A stretch of DNA of 64,000 nt from Procambarus clarkii (taxonomy: Eukaryota > Arthropoda > Malacostraca > Decapoda > Cambaridae), in NCBI RefSeq assembly GCF_040958095.1, contig NC_091172.1, forward strand, positions 7,156,314-7,220,313, read 5' to 3'. A model generated the notes under the pieces. It saw only the letters and a list, made by a program, of their open reading frames with translations, was not told the DNA's origin and did no database searches. Numbering within the stretch: the stretch's first letter is position 1; each line of letters begins with the position of its first letter. This document shows positions 9,986 to 21,206 of the stretch, in pieces. The position numbers and the translations under genes were made by a program.

Positions 9986-12427
9986 ACTCACCTAATTGTA
10001 CTTGCGGGGGTTGAGCTCTGGCTCTTTGGTCCCGCCTCTCAACAGTTAATCAATTGATGTACAGATTCCTGAGCCTACTGGGCTCTATCATATCTACATT
10101 TGAAACTGTGCAATGGAGTCAGCCTCCACCACATCACTGCATAATGCATTCCATCTGTTAACTACTCTGACACTGAAAAAGTTCTTTCTAACGTCCCTGT
10201 GGCTCATTTGGGTACTCAGTTTCCACCTGTGTCCCCTTGTTCGTGTACCACCTGTGTTAAACAGTTTATCTTTATCTACCCTGTCAATTCCTCAGAGAAT
10301 TTTGTAGGTAGTGATCATGTCCTCCCCTTACTCTTCTGTCTTCTAGTGTCGTTAGGTGCATTTCACACAGACTTTCCTCGTAACTCATACCTCTTAGTTC
10401 TGGGACTAGCCTAGCGGCATAACTCTGAACTTTTTCAGGCTTCGCCTTGTGCTTGACAAGGTATGGGTTCCATGCTGGGGCCGCATACTCCGGGATTGGT
10501 CTTGCATATGTGGTATACAATGTTCTGAATGATTTCTTACACAGGTTCCTGAAGGCAGTTCTGATGTTAGCCAGCCTCGCATACGCCGCAGATGTTATTC
10601 TTTTGATGTGGGCTTCAGGAGACAGGTTTGGTGTGATATCAACTCTTAGATCATTCTATCTGTCCGTTTCATGACGGACTTCATCTCCTATTCTGTATCT
10701 TGTGTCTGGCCTCCTGTTTTCACTGCTTAGTTTCATTACCTTACATTTACTCGGGTTGAACTTTAGTAGCCATTTGTTGGACCATTCATGCAGTCTGTCT
10801 AGGTCATCTTGTAGTCTCATACTGTCTTCCTCCGTCTTCATCCTCCTCATAATTTTTGCATCATCAGCAAACAATGAGAGGAATGATTCTATACCACCCG
10901 GAAAATCATTTACATATATAAGAAACAGTATGGGTCCAAGGACTGAATCCTGCGGGACCCCATTGGTAACGTCTCGCCAATCTGATACCTCACCCCGCAC
11001 AGTGACTCGCTGCCTTCTGTTACTTAGGTACTCCCTTATCCAATGGAATACCTTCCCTTTCACTCCTGCCTGCATCTCCAGCTTGTGCACTAGTCTCTGG
11101 TGTGGCACTGTGTCAAAGGCTTTCTGGCAATTCAAAAATATGCAGTCTGCTCACCCCTCTCGTTCTTGCCTGATTCCTGTTGCCTGATCGTAGAATTCAA
11201 TTAATCCTGTGAGGCATGACTTGCCATCCCTGAAACCATGTTGGTGTTGTGACACAAAGTTCCTTCGCTCCAGATGCTCCACTAGCTTTTTCCGCACAAT
11301 TTTCTCCATTAGCTTGCATGTTATGCAAATTAGGGACACTAGTCTGTAGTTCAGTGCCTCCTGTCTATCCCCCTTCTTGTATATCGGGACAACGTTTGCC
11401 GCCTTCCAAATTTCTGGCAATTCCCCTGTTACCAGTGATTTGTTATACACCATGGAGAGTGGCAGGCACAGTGCTTCTGCTCCTTCCTTTAGTATCCATG
11501 GTGGTATGTCATCCGCGCCTATAGCCTTTGTCACATCCAACTCTAGCAAAAGCTTCCTTACATCTCCACTGGTAATCTCAAATTCCTCTAGTGGTGCCTG
11601 GTTAATTATTCCTTCTCTTATCTCTGGAACTTCTCCTTGCTCTAATGTGTAGACTTCCTGGAATTTCATATTGAGTTCCTCGCACACTTTTTTGTCGTTA
11701 GTAGTGAATCTATCTGCCCCTATCCTCAGTTTCATTACCTGTTCCTTCACTGTTGTCTTTCTCCTGATGTTCCTGCACAGCAATTTGGGTTGGGTCTTAG
11801 CCTTGCTTGCTATGTCGTTTTCATATTACCCTTCTGCCTCTCTTCTCACCCTGAGGTATTCATTCCTGGCTCTCTGGAAACCTTCTCTGCTCTCAAGTGT
11901 CCTGTTATTTCTATAGTTTCTCCATGCTCTTTTACTGTGTTACTTAGCTAGCTTACATCTCTGATTAAACCATGGGTTTCTCATCTGCATTTAATTTTTT
12001 ATATTTTGGGCCGGGATAAACTTTTCTGCTGCCTCCTTGCACTTCTGCGTGATGTATTCCATCATGTCTTGGGCCGTCTTTCTCCTTAGCTCTGATTCCC
12101 ATGTTATATCCATTAGGAATTTTCTTATCTCCTTGTAATTTCACTTGCGTAATGCTAGCCTTTTGCTTTCAGTTCCCTTTCTCGAGTACTTTGGCCCTTC
12201 TTCGACCAGATACTCAAACGTCAGTACACTGTGATCGCTCATTCCTACTGGGACCTCGAAGTCAATTTCCCTTATGTCCGAGTCATTCAGAGTGAAGACT
12301 AGGTCGAGTTTCGCTGGTTCATCGTTACCCCTCATTCTTGTGGGTTCCCTGACATGTTGGCTTAGAAAGTTTTTTGTTGCCACCTCCAGTAGTTTAGCTC
12401 TCCATGTGGTTCCTTTTTCTCCCGTGT
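9985..12427 (-). mobile_element. LINE copy with endonuclease C-terminus and RT, minus strand
   Basis: The longest LINE copy in the arm. On the minus strand it reads: an endonuclease C-terminal piece (12383-12141, with VGMSDHSVLTFE, the SDH active-site motif of APE-type endonucleases); a linker; RT fingers (11783-11151, with WKAANVVPIYKKGDR and HGFRDGKSCLTG); and the RT palm (11135-10656, with NCQKAFDTVPHQRL, TNGVPQDSVLGPILF and FADDAKIM). The thumb follows (10520-10284), then a 3' region ending in CTAGGTGAGTAC-type sequence and (AC)n. Stops and frameshifts between these pieces make it defunct. It is 5' truncated within the endonuclease. The family looks CR1/L2- or Jockey-related; the exact clade is unassigned. 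Confidence 0.88.
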
Positions 12428-12580
12428 GTGTGTACTCACCTATTTGTGTCTACAGGATCGAGCATTGACTCTTGGATCCCGACTTTCGAACCATCGGTTG
12501 TTTACATCAATGACTCTCGTCCTATTTCCCTATCATACATAGTTTTAAAATTACGAAAAGAATTTGCTTCCACAATCTTT
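12428..12580 (-). mobile_element. LINE 3'-end fragment, minus strand
   Basis: A tail of TG repeats at 12428, then ACTCACCTATTTGTG and a block like 9640-9790. It abuts a + strand LINE exactly at 12581, giving a tail-outward inverted pair with different 3' ends. Confidence 0.75.
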
Positions 12581-12786
12581 GCTGACGACGCCAAAATTAT
12601 GAGAAGGATTAAGACAGAGGAGGACAGCTTGAGGCTTCAAGAAGACCTGGACAAGCTGCAGGAATGGTCGAACAAATGGTTGTTAGAGTTTAACCCTGGC
12701 AAATGAACTGTAATGAAGATAGGTGTAGGGAGCAGGAGACCAGATACAAGGTATCATTTAGGAAAAAAAAAGATGAAATTTTCAAT

Positions 12787-12871
<85 letters not shown>

Positions 12872-13556
12872 CCTGGGGGTTGATATCACGCCAGACCTGT
12901 CCCCTGAAGTCCATATCAAGAGGATAACATCAGCGGCATATGCCAGGTTGGCTAACATAAGAACGGCCTTTAGAAACTTGTGTAAAGAATCTTTTAGAAC
13001 TTTGTATACCACATATGTCAGACCAATCCTGGAGTATGCGGCTCCAGCATGGAGTCCATATCTAGTCAAGCATAAGATTAATTAAACTTGAAAAGGCTCA
13101 AAAGTTTGCTACCAGACCAGTACCCGAACTGAAGGGGTATGAGCTACGAGGAGAGACTACGGGAATTAAACCTCACGTCACTGGGAGACAGAAGAGTTAG
13201 AGGGGACATGATCACCACATACAAGATTCTCAGAGAAATTGATAGGGTAGATAAAGACAGACTATTTAACACAAGGGGCACATGCACTAGGGTGACACAG
13301 GTGGAAATTGAGTGACCAAATGAGCAATAGAGACGTTAGAAAGAATCTTTCAATGTCAGAGTAGTAGACAAATTGAATGCATTAGGAAGTGATGTGGTGG
13401 AGGCTGACTCCATACACAGTTTTAAGTGTAGATATCATAGAGCCCAGTAGGCTCAGGAACCTGTACATTAGTTGATTGACAGTTGAGAGGCGGGACCAAA
13501 GAGCCAGAGCTCAACCCCCGCAACCACAACTAGGTAAGTACAACTAGAAAAGTACA
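12581..13556 (+). mobile_element. LINE RT fragment interrupted by (GA)n
   Basis: Starts inside the RT catalytic motif (FADDAKIMRR), continues through LQEWSNKWLLEFNPGK and then, after a (GA)n tract at 12793-12870, resumes with KDLGVDITPDLSPEVHIKRI and LYTTYVRPILEYAAPAWSPY. It ends with the family 3' end and an (AC)n tail at 13557-13600. It is 5' truncated, with several frame breaks. Confidence 0.85.
12793..12870. repeat. (GA)n microsatellite inside LINE RT
   Basis: Nearly pure GA/AAGA dinucleotides replacing roughly the codons between the RT palm and the DLGVD motif. It differs in length by about 4 bp from its mirror copy near 26590-26670. Confidence 0.9.
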
Positions 13557-13558
13557 CA

Positions 13559-13600
<42 letters not shown>

Positions 13601-13601
<1 letters not shown>

Positions 13602-13730
13602 CATGACCTACCTACATGACTGTCAGTAGTTTCAAAGCGTTATACGACAAAGAGTGCTGGGAAGACGGGACACCACGAGCGTAGCTCTCATCCTGTAACT
13701 ACACTTAGGTAATTACACTTAGGTAATTAC
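13601..13730 (+). mobile_element. 3'-end fragment of another retroelement
   Basis: Contains CGAGCGTAGCTCTCATCCTG, then two tandem copies of ACACTTAGGTAATTAC. It looks like the 3' terminus and short-unit tail of a LINE family different from its neighbours. It lies between two LINE copies and has no coding content. Confidence 0.45.
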
Positions 13731-14402
13731 AAGACTTGGGGGTTGATATCACGCCAGACCTGTCTTCTGCAGCCCATATCAAGAGGATAACTTCAGCGGC
13801 ATATGCCAGGCTGGCCAACATACGAACGGCATTCAGAAACTTGTGTAAAGAATCATTCAAAACTTTGTATACCACATATGTCAGGCCAATCCTGGAGTAT
13901 GCAGCCCCAGCTTGAAGTCCATATCTAGTCAAGGATAAGACTAAACTGGAAAAAGTTCAAAGGTTTGCCACCAGACTAGTACCCGAGCAGAGAGGTATGA
14001 GCTACGAGGAGATACTACGGGAATTAAACCTCACTTCGCTGGAAGACAGAAGAGTTAGGGGGGACATGATCACCACATTCAAGATTCTGAAGGGAATTGA
14101 TAGGATAGATAAAGACAGGCTATTTAACACAAGGGGCACACGCACAAGAGGACACAGGTGGTAACTCAGTGCCCAAATGAGCCACAGAGATATTAGAAAG
14201 AACTTTTTTAGTGTCAGAGTGGTAACAAATGGAATGCATTAGGCAGTGATGTGGTGGAGGCTGACTTCATACACAGTTTCAAGTGTAGATATGATAGAAC
14301 CCAGTAGGCTCAGGAATCTGTACACCTGTTGATTGACGGTTGAGAGGCGGGACCAAAGAGCCAGAGCTCAACCCCCGCAAACACAACTAGGTGAGTACAC
14401 AC
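13731..14402 (+). mobile_element. LINE RT C-terminal fragment
   Basis: Translates, with breaks, to DLGVD-like sequence, LANIRTAFRNLCKESFKTLY, LEYAAPA, RFATRLVPEQRGMSYEE and RRVRGDMITTFKIL. The 3' block (GGGACCAAAGAGCCAGAGCT, then AACTAGGTGAGTACACAC) follows. An in-frame stop lies after LEYAAPA and others follow. The copy is dead. Confidence 0.85.
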
Positions 14403-15640
14403 AAACACACAAACCTTTCAGAATTCTATGATAAAATAACGAGGATAAGACAGGATAGAGATAGTTGGGAAGACTGCATATTTCTGGACTGCCAAAAAGC
14501 CTTTGATACAGTACCGCACATGAGACTGCTGTTCAAGCTCGAGAGGCCGGCGGGGGTGGGGGGAAAGGTCCTAGCATGGATAAGGAACTACCTAACAGGA
14601 AGGAGCCAAAGAGTTACGGTAAGGGGCGAGAAGTCTGACTGGCGAACAGTAACGAGTGGAGTACCACAAGGATCGGTGCTGGGACCAATTCTATTTCTAG
14701 TATATGTTAACGACATGTTTACAGGAGTAGAGTCCTACATGTCGATGTTCGCAGATGACGCAAAGTTGATGAGAAGAGTTGTGACAGATGAGGATTGCAG
14801 GATCCTCCAAGAGGACCTGAACAGGTTACAGAGATGGTCAGAGAAATGGCTACCGGAGTTCAACACGAGCAAATGTAAAGTTATGGAAATGGGACTAGGA
14901 GATAGGAGACCAAAGGGACAGTACACAATGAAGGGGAACTGCCTACCTGTGACGACGCGTGAAAGAGACCTGGGCGTGGATGTAACACCTAATCTATCTC
15001 CTGAAGCACATATAAATAGGATAACGACAACAGCATACTCTACACTGGCAAAAGTTAGAACATCATTCAGAAACCTAAGTAAGGAGGCATTTAGGGCGCT
15101 TTACACTGCCTACGTGAGGCCAGTCTTAGAGTATGCCGCCTCATCATGGAGTCCCGATGTGAAGAAGCATATAATGAAACTGGAAAAGGTTCAGAGATTT
15201 GGAACAAGACTCGTCCCAGAGTTACAAGGGATGGGGTATGAGAAGCGCCTGAGGGAACTGTGCCTTACGGCACTAGAAAGAAGAATGGAGAGCGGGGGAC
15301 CTGAATGGAACGTATAAAATACTCAGAGGGATTGACAGAGTGGACATAGAACGAAATGTTCACACGGAATAGTAACAGAACGAGGGGACATGGGTGGAAG
15401 CTGGAAACTCAGATGAGTCACAGAGATGTTAGGAAGTTTTCTTTTAGCGTGAGAGTAGTGGGAAAATGGAATGCACTTCTGGAACAGGTTGTGGAAGCAA
15501 ATAGTATTCATAATTTTAACACTAGGTATGATAGGAAAATAGGACCATAATCATTGCTGTAAACAACCGATGCTCGAAAGGCGGGATCCAAGAGTCAATG
15601 TTCGATCCTGCAGACACAATTAGGTGAGTACCACACACAC
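14403..15640 (+). mobile_element. Best preserved LINE reverse transcriptase copy
   Basis: An open frame at 14391-15317 encodes about 300 residues of RT. The first catalytic Asp lies in FLDCQKAFDTVPHMRLLFKL, motif B is TSGVPQGSVLGPILFLVYVN, and motif C is FADDAKLM. The thumb contains ERDLGVDVTPNLSPEAHINR and LEYAASSWSPDVKKHIMKLE. RT fingers and endonuclease are absent because the copy is 5' truncated at the (AC)n tail of the previous LINE. A frameshift near 15290 separates it from the 3' block (TYKILRGIDRVD onward), which ends in (AC)n near 15640. The initiator Met lies in the tail repeat and is not genuine. Confidence 0.9.
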
Positions 15641-17352
15641 ACAGTAATTGACTCACAAACTCACACTGAGGAGTGCTCTTCTCACTTCTCACACAGAGAA
15701 GTCCCTACACTAAATGAGGCGGCGGCAAACCAAGCAACATTGGAGAAATTTGTCCACACCAGTGATGAGGTCAAAAGGAATCTGCTGGAGCTGGATGTGA
15801 CAAAGGCTGTTGGGCCTGACAGAATCTCACCATGGATACTAAACGAAGGTGCAGAAGCACTAAGTGTGCCACTCTCTATGGTGTATAACAGGTCACTAGA
15901 AATAGGAGACCTACCGGAAAGCTGGAAGACAGCTAATGTAGTCTCAATATACAAAGAGGGTGACAGGCCAGAGGCACTGAACTACAGGCCAGTTTCCCTA
16001 ACATGTATACCATGCAAGGTGATGGAGAAGATCGCGAGGAAAAGGCTCGTAGAGAATCCTGGAGGGAAACAGTTTTATAACGCACCACCAACATGGGTTC
16101 AGAGACGGTAAATCGTGCCTCACAGGTTTAATAGAATTCTATGACCAAGCAACAAAAATTAAGCAAGAACGAGAAGGGTGGGCAGACTGCATCTTCTTGG
16201 ACTGTCAGAAAGCCTTTGACACAGTACCTCATAAAAGGCTGTTACAAAAGTTGGAGCAACAGGCAGGAGTAAAAGGTAAGGTGCTCCAGTGGATAAGAGA
16301 GTATCTAAGCAACAGGAAACAGCAAGTAACTATGAGGGGGCAGACATCAGAGTGGCGATATGTCACCAGCGGAGTCCCACAGGGCTCTATACTTGGACCC
16401 ATCCTGTTTCTAATATATGTAAACTATCTTCCAGAGGGAATAAACTCATTCCTTTCAATGTATGCCGATGATGCAAACATTATGAGAAGAATCAATACAG
16501 ATGAAGATAGATGGAGACTACAGGACGACCTGGACAAACTGGAGGATTGGTCTAGAAAATGACTACTAAAGTTCAACTCAGGAAAGTGTAAAGTAATGAA
16601 ATTAGGCGAAGGGAGGGAGCTGGAGGCTGAACGCTAGATACCTTCTGAGAGGTGAAATGCTGCAAGTCAAATAGAAAGACCTTGGGGTTGATATCACACC
16701 GAACCTGTCCCCAGAAGCTCACATCAAAAGGATACCATCAGCGGCATATGCTAGACTGGCCAACATAAGAACTGCCTTTAGAAACGTGTGTAAGGAATCG
16801 TTCAGGACCCTGTATACCACTTATGTCAGACCAATCCTGTAACATGCAGCTTCAGCATAGAGTCAATACCTCGTCAAGTATAAAATTAAATTGGAGAAGG
16901 CTCAAAGGTTTGCCACCAGACTAATGCCAGAACTAAGGGGCATAAGCTATGAGGAGAGACAACGGGAATTAAACCTCATGTCACTGGAAAACAGAAGAGT
17001 TAGGGGGGGGACATGATCACCACATACAAGATTCTCAAAGAAATTGATACGGAAGATAAAGGCAGTTCATGTAACACAAGGAGCACAGGCCCTAGGAGAA
17101 ACAGGTGGGAATTTAGTGTGCAAATGAGTTATAAAGACATTATAATTTTTCCTTTTTTTAGTGTCAGAGTAGTTAATAAATGGAATGCATTAGGAAGTGA
17201 TGTGGTGGATGTTGACTCCATACACAGTTTAAAGTGTAGATATGATAGAGCCCAATAGGCTCAGGAACCTGTACACTAGTTGATTGATGGTTGAGAGGCT
17301 GGCCGAAAGAGCCTAAGCTCAACCCCTGCAAGCACAATTAGGTGAATACACA
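15641..17352 (+). mobile_element. LINE copy, RT fingers to 3' end, with stops
   Basis: Open pieces at 15740-16111 (LELDVTKAVGPDRISPWILN, WKTANVVSIYKEGDRPEALN) and 16197-16562 (DCQKAFDTVPHKRLLQKLEQ, TSGVPQGSILGPILFLIYVN, YADDANIM). These are followed by a stop near 16559 and a decayed thumb and 3' region to 17352. The YADD form of motif C differs from FADD in neighbouring copies, so it is a related but distinct subfamily. It ends in short AC repeats. Confidence 0.87.
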
Positions 17353-17600
17353 CACATTCAGACGGGTTCATTCAACATGAATATGTGGAACGATCTTGGG
17401 TAAAACATTGTGGAAGCAAACTCTATCCACAATTTCCAAAAACAGACACGATAGAGCGGAGGCGGGGCCCATAAGGTGGAACTCACCCTCTCAGAGTATT
17501 CAGTATCCAGAGCAGTCTCCTAGCTCTGAATACTAGCACGAAAATCTCTGGAAAGAATACTGGTTCTCAGTCTCAGGTTCAGCGAGCATGACTCTTTGGT
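17353..17600 (+). mobile_element. LINE 3'-end remnant
   Basis: Contains ATTGTGGAAGCAAACTCTAT and an ACAGACACGATAGAG block, which match the conserved 3' segment of neighbouring LINEs (compare 15480-15550). It is strongly degraded and non-coding. Confidence 0.5.
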
Positions 17601-18245
17601 TCCAAATAATATTTTCTATCTCCCAGCCCGTCTCCCACCCCAATCCCCCACCCCGTCTCACAGCATGTCTCCCAGCGCGTCTCCCAGTAGAGGAAATTTA
17701 GGACTAGAGGAGTCTCCTCCATTTCTGAGAATGGGAAGGCAAGGTACAGATGGTTGAGCGTAATGGAAACACTTGACACAAGAAGATTTAATTTCTTAAT
17801 TATGCACTCCCTGTGAGTGGTGGTGGAAGGGTTACAGAGACCCATAATGGGATCAGGAACGGATCCCCATAGTTCATTAGCTAAGCAAGTGACGGGACAG
17901 ATCGTGTGAGGGCTAACTATATTTTTAGAGACTAGCTCTTGAACCCGGGTCTTAGTAGTTTAAACAGTCGTGTTTCGTATGTAGTAATCATTAATACGCT
18001 TAGCGAGAAGGCAAAGGGCGACACTCCGGCCGCGGACACTTCACGCGAGGAGAGATCGAGTAAGGGTTATCTATATTTGTTTTAGTGTCTCTAGCTCTTG
18101 GTCCCGGAACTTACTAGTTTTAAACAGTCGTGTTTCGTATGTAGTAAGTTCCCTTTCATTGCAGTATAGGGATTCGTAATCATATGTTTTGGTAGAGATC
18201 AGATGTTGCTCTCTCACTCACTCATTCCCACTCTCATTGTTCATA
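17601..18245. other. Intergenic sequence with a direct repeat
   Basis: No gene is recognised. A 24-bp word beginning ACAGTCGTGTTTCGTATGTA occurs near 17963 and again near 18125, on either side of GC-rich sequence. CTCCCAGCCCGTCTCCCACC-type C/T repetition lies at 17620-17690. Confidence 0.5.
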
Positions 18246-18479
18246 ATGTATTTATTGCTTTTATATATAATTTATTCTTATTCTTTATCACCTCTACAGT
18301 TGATCTGCAACATTTCAACATAGATACCCAGAAAAAAAATTTCCCCTGCCCATACCAGGTCCGGTCCGGGCTTCCAGGGGGCCCAATTTTTTTTTCTGGG
18401 TAACTATGTTGCAATGCTGCAGATAAACTGTGGAGGTGATTAAGAATAATAATAAATGATATAAAATCCAATAAATACA
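18246..18479. mobile_element. Small foldback element, 234 bp
   Basis: Inverted arms of about 110 bp run from GTATTTATTGCTTTTATATA to its near complement ending CAATAAATAC. They contain TACCCAGAAAAAAAA and its complement. The centre is GC-rich (CCGGTCCGGGCTTCCAGGGG). There is no coding capacity. It is MITE-like. Confidence 0.7.
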
Positions 18480-18752
18480 GATACAAAGTTACTCTGCAAA
18501 AACTTGTCACTGCAAAAAAATAAAAAATAAGTCACTCTGCAAAACTTGTCAGTCTGCAAAGCTCACTTTGCAAAAACTTATCAGTGTGCAAAAACTTGTC
18601 ACTCTGCAAAAAAAAAAAGTAACTGCAAAAGCTTGTCGCTCTGCAAGAACTAACGCACTTTGCAAAAATTAAAGTCTCTTTGAAAAAAAATTATCACTAT
18701 GCAAAAACTTGTCACTCTGCAAAAAAAAAAATAAATAAATAAATAAACTGCC
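18480..18752. repeat. Degenerate tandem repeat, CTGCAAAAACTTGTCACT type
   Basis: About ten units of 22-30 bp, each with CTGCAAAAA and CTTGTCACT, with variable A-runs. Confidence 0.85.
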
Positions 18753-19385
18753 AAAACTAGAAAGATATGTTACAATATAGTCTGCTGTAGCAAGACTGAT
18801 ATGATCAATATAGTCTGCTGTAGCAAGACTGATATTATCAAAACACTAATGCGAGATGGCCTGTACACTACAGGGCTGACTGAAAACAATAATAATAAGA
18901 ATGGATGTCTCCCTTACCAATAAGATCTTGAGAATTGTATGGAATAGTTATGTATTTTTAGGTCAGTATGCATTGTGAATGTCTCATATGCGGGGATAGG
19001 TAAGTACTGACACGTAAGTACTCTCGCTCATCCACGCTCACCCGCCCCGCTCTCATACAACAGCTCACCCGTATTCATGGTCAACCACTCTCACCCACAC
19101 CCCATGTCATCCACATGCTCGCTCTCTCACTCCCCTGGGCCACAATATTTGAACTAGTTGAACTATGAAATTTACAGAACAAATAAAAGAATGTATCAAC
19201 GTATCTCTGATACTTCACAGAGTGTAGTTTACTCTCTTTATGTTCAGATCAATAAACTTGGTAACATTTATAAGTCATAAACACAAAGTTGGGAAGAGGT
19301 ATTTAGTCTATGCCTGATGCGTAAAGAGCAGTGATAAATGTTTCATACGAAACAGGAGAGTGACTGTAGGATGAAGTAGAAATGA
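18753..19385. other. Inner arm sequence, no gene recognised
   Basis: Includes a 34-bp duplication (CAATATAGTCTGCTGTAGCA twice, 18773-18840) and GCTCACCCG-type repetition at 19020-19090. No exon or RNA gene is supported. Confidence 0.5.
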
Positions 19386-19535
19386 GGAAAATATGAGTGA
19401 GATAGCGAGAGTGAGTGAGTGAGAGTTAGTGAGAGGGACTGAGTGAGTGAGAGTGAGTGGGAGTGAGTGAGTGAGAGTTAGTGAGAGGGACTGAGTGAGT
19501 GAGAGTGAATGGGAGTGAGTGAGTGGGGGAGAGAG
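19386..19535. repeat. GAGTGAGT-type simple repeat
   Basis: Tandem GAGTGAGTGAGAGT words with a higher-order period of about 60 bp. A mirrored CACTCACTCT copy lies at 19915-20065. Confidence 0.9.
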
Positions 19536-19690
19536 TACCGTATAATTTGAAAAACGTATCATGCTAGAACCGGAAAACAAATGAATGGACTGGAAAAATG
19601 CCTGAAATTTGAATGGACTGTATCCATCAGGCAACCCGTTCTCGCACTTTCGTATAGTCAGTATTGACTTATTAAATACGTGCATATGTG

Positions 19691-19750
19691 ACATACTAGT
19701 TTACCTTGAAAAGCTTTTCTATGAAGCTTTTCAAGGTAAACTAGTATGTT
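19691..19750. repeat. Centre of the giant palindrome
   Basis: The arms meet at TTGAAAAGCTT, then 7 bases TTCTATG (19717-19723), then AAGCTTTTCAA. Within about 90 bp of the centre the arms differ by several substitutions, and the right side has a 9-bp insertion (TTTAGTATG, about 19748). Farther out the arms are almost identical. The short loop would allow a cruciform or hairpin. Confidence 0.93.
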
Positions 19751-20972
19751 TAGTATGTCACATATGCATGTATTTAATAAGTCAATATTGACTGTAAGAA
19801 AGTGCGAGAACGGGTTGCCTGATGGATACAGTCCATTCAAATTTCAGGCATTTTTCCAGTCCATTCATTTGTTTTCCGGTTCTAGCATGATACGTTTTTC
19901 AAATTATACGGTACTCTCTCCCCCACTCACTCACTCCCATTCACTCTCACTCACTCAGTCCCTCTCACTAACTCTCACTCACTCACTCCCACTCACTCTC
20001 ACTCACTCAGTCCCTCTCACTAACTCTCACTCACTCACTCTCGCTATCTCACTCATATTTTCCTCATTTCTACTTCATCCTACAGTCACTCTCCTGTTTC
20101 GTATGAAACATTTATCACTGCTCTTTACGCATCAGGCATAGACTAAATACCTCTTCCCAACTTTGTGTTTATGACTTATAAATGTTACCAAGTTTATTGA
20201 TCTGAACATAAAGAGAGTAAACTACACTCTGTGAAGTATCAGAGATACGTTGATACATTCTTTTATTTGTTCTGTAAATTTCATAGTTCAACTAGTTCAA
20301 ATATTGTGGCCCAGGGGAGTGAGAGAGCGAGCATGTGGATGACATGGGGGTGTGGGTGAGAGTGGTTGACCATGAATACGGGTGAGCTGTTGTATGAGAG
20401 CGGGGCGGGTGAGCGTGGATGAGCGAGAGTACTTACGTGTCAGTACTTACCTATCCCCGCATATGAGACATTCACAATGCATACTGACCTAAAAATACAT
20501 AACTATTCCATACAATTCTCAAGATCTTATTGGTAAGGGAGACATCCATTCTTATTATTATTGTTTTCAGTCAGCCCTGTAGTGTACAGGCCATCTCGCA
20601 TTAGTGTTTTGATAATATCAGTCTTGCTACAGCAGACTATATTGATCATATCAGTCTTGCTACAGCAGACTATATTGTAACATATCTTTCTAGTTTTGGC
20701 AGTTTATTTATTTATTTATTTTTTTTTTTTGCAGAGTGACAAGTTTTTGCATAGTGATAATTTTTTTTCAAAGAGACTTTAATTTTTGCAAAGTGCGTTA
20801 GTTCTTGCAGAGCGACAAGCTTTTGCAGTTACTTTTTTTTTTTGCAGAGTGACAAGTTTTTGCACACTGATAAGTTTTTGCAAAGTGAGCTTTGCAGACT
20901 GACAAGTTTTGCAGAGTGACTTATTTTTTATTTTTTTTGCAGTGACAAGTTTTTGCAGAGTAACTTTGTATC

Positions 20973-21206
20973 TGTATTTATTGGATTTTATATCATTTAT
21001 TATTATTCTTAATCACCTCCACAGTTTATCTGCAGCATTGCAACATAGTTACCCAGAAAAAAAAATTGGGCCCCCTGGAAGCCCGGACCGGACCTGGTAT
21101 GGGCAGGGGAAATTTTTTTTCTGGGTATCTATGTTGAAATGTTGCAGATCAACTGTAGAGGTGATAAAGAATAAGAATAAATTATATATAAAAGCAATAA
21201 ATACAT
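20973..21206. mobile_element. Small foldback element, right-arm copy
   Basis: Mirror of 18246-18479, with the same CCCAGAAAAAAAAA arms. Confidence 0.7.

Larger units (their letters stand above)
2921..19716 (+). repeat. Left arm of a giant palindrome
   Basis: The whole interval recurs in reverse complement at 19724-36567. Landmarks seen twice in opposite orientation include the 30-bp VNTR, the Penelope-like element, the 38-bp VNTR, the 484-bp MITE and every LINE fragment, in mirrored order. The outer edge lies inside a (GA)n tract, and the sequences beyond the two outer edges differ completely. Arm-to-arm differences I noticed are mostly single-base indels, plus a cluster of substitutions and a 9-bp insertion near the centre. 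Either a genuine recent inverted duplication or an assembly or foldback artefact could explain it. Confidence 0.95.

Noticed and set aside
12428..13556. Twin-primed (5'-inverted) single LINE insertion
   Set aside because: Both the minus and plus pieces end in their own 3' tails, so they are two separate insertions.
14391..15317. An intact, active LINE ORF2
   Set aside because: Fingers and endonuclease are missing, there is a frameshift near 15290, and the start codon is in another element's tail.
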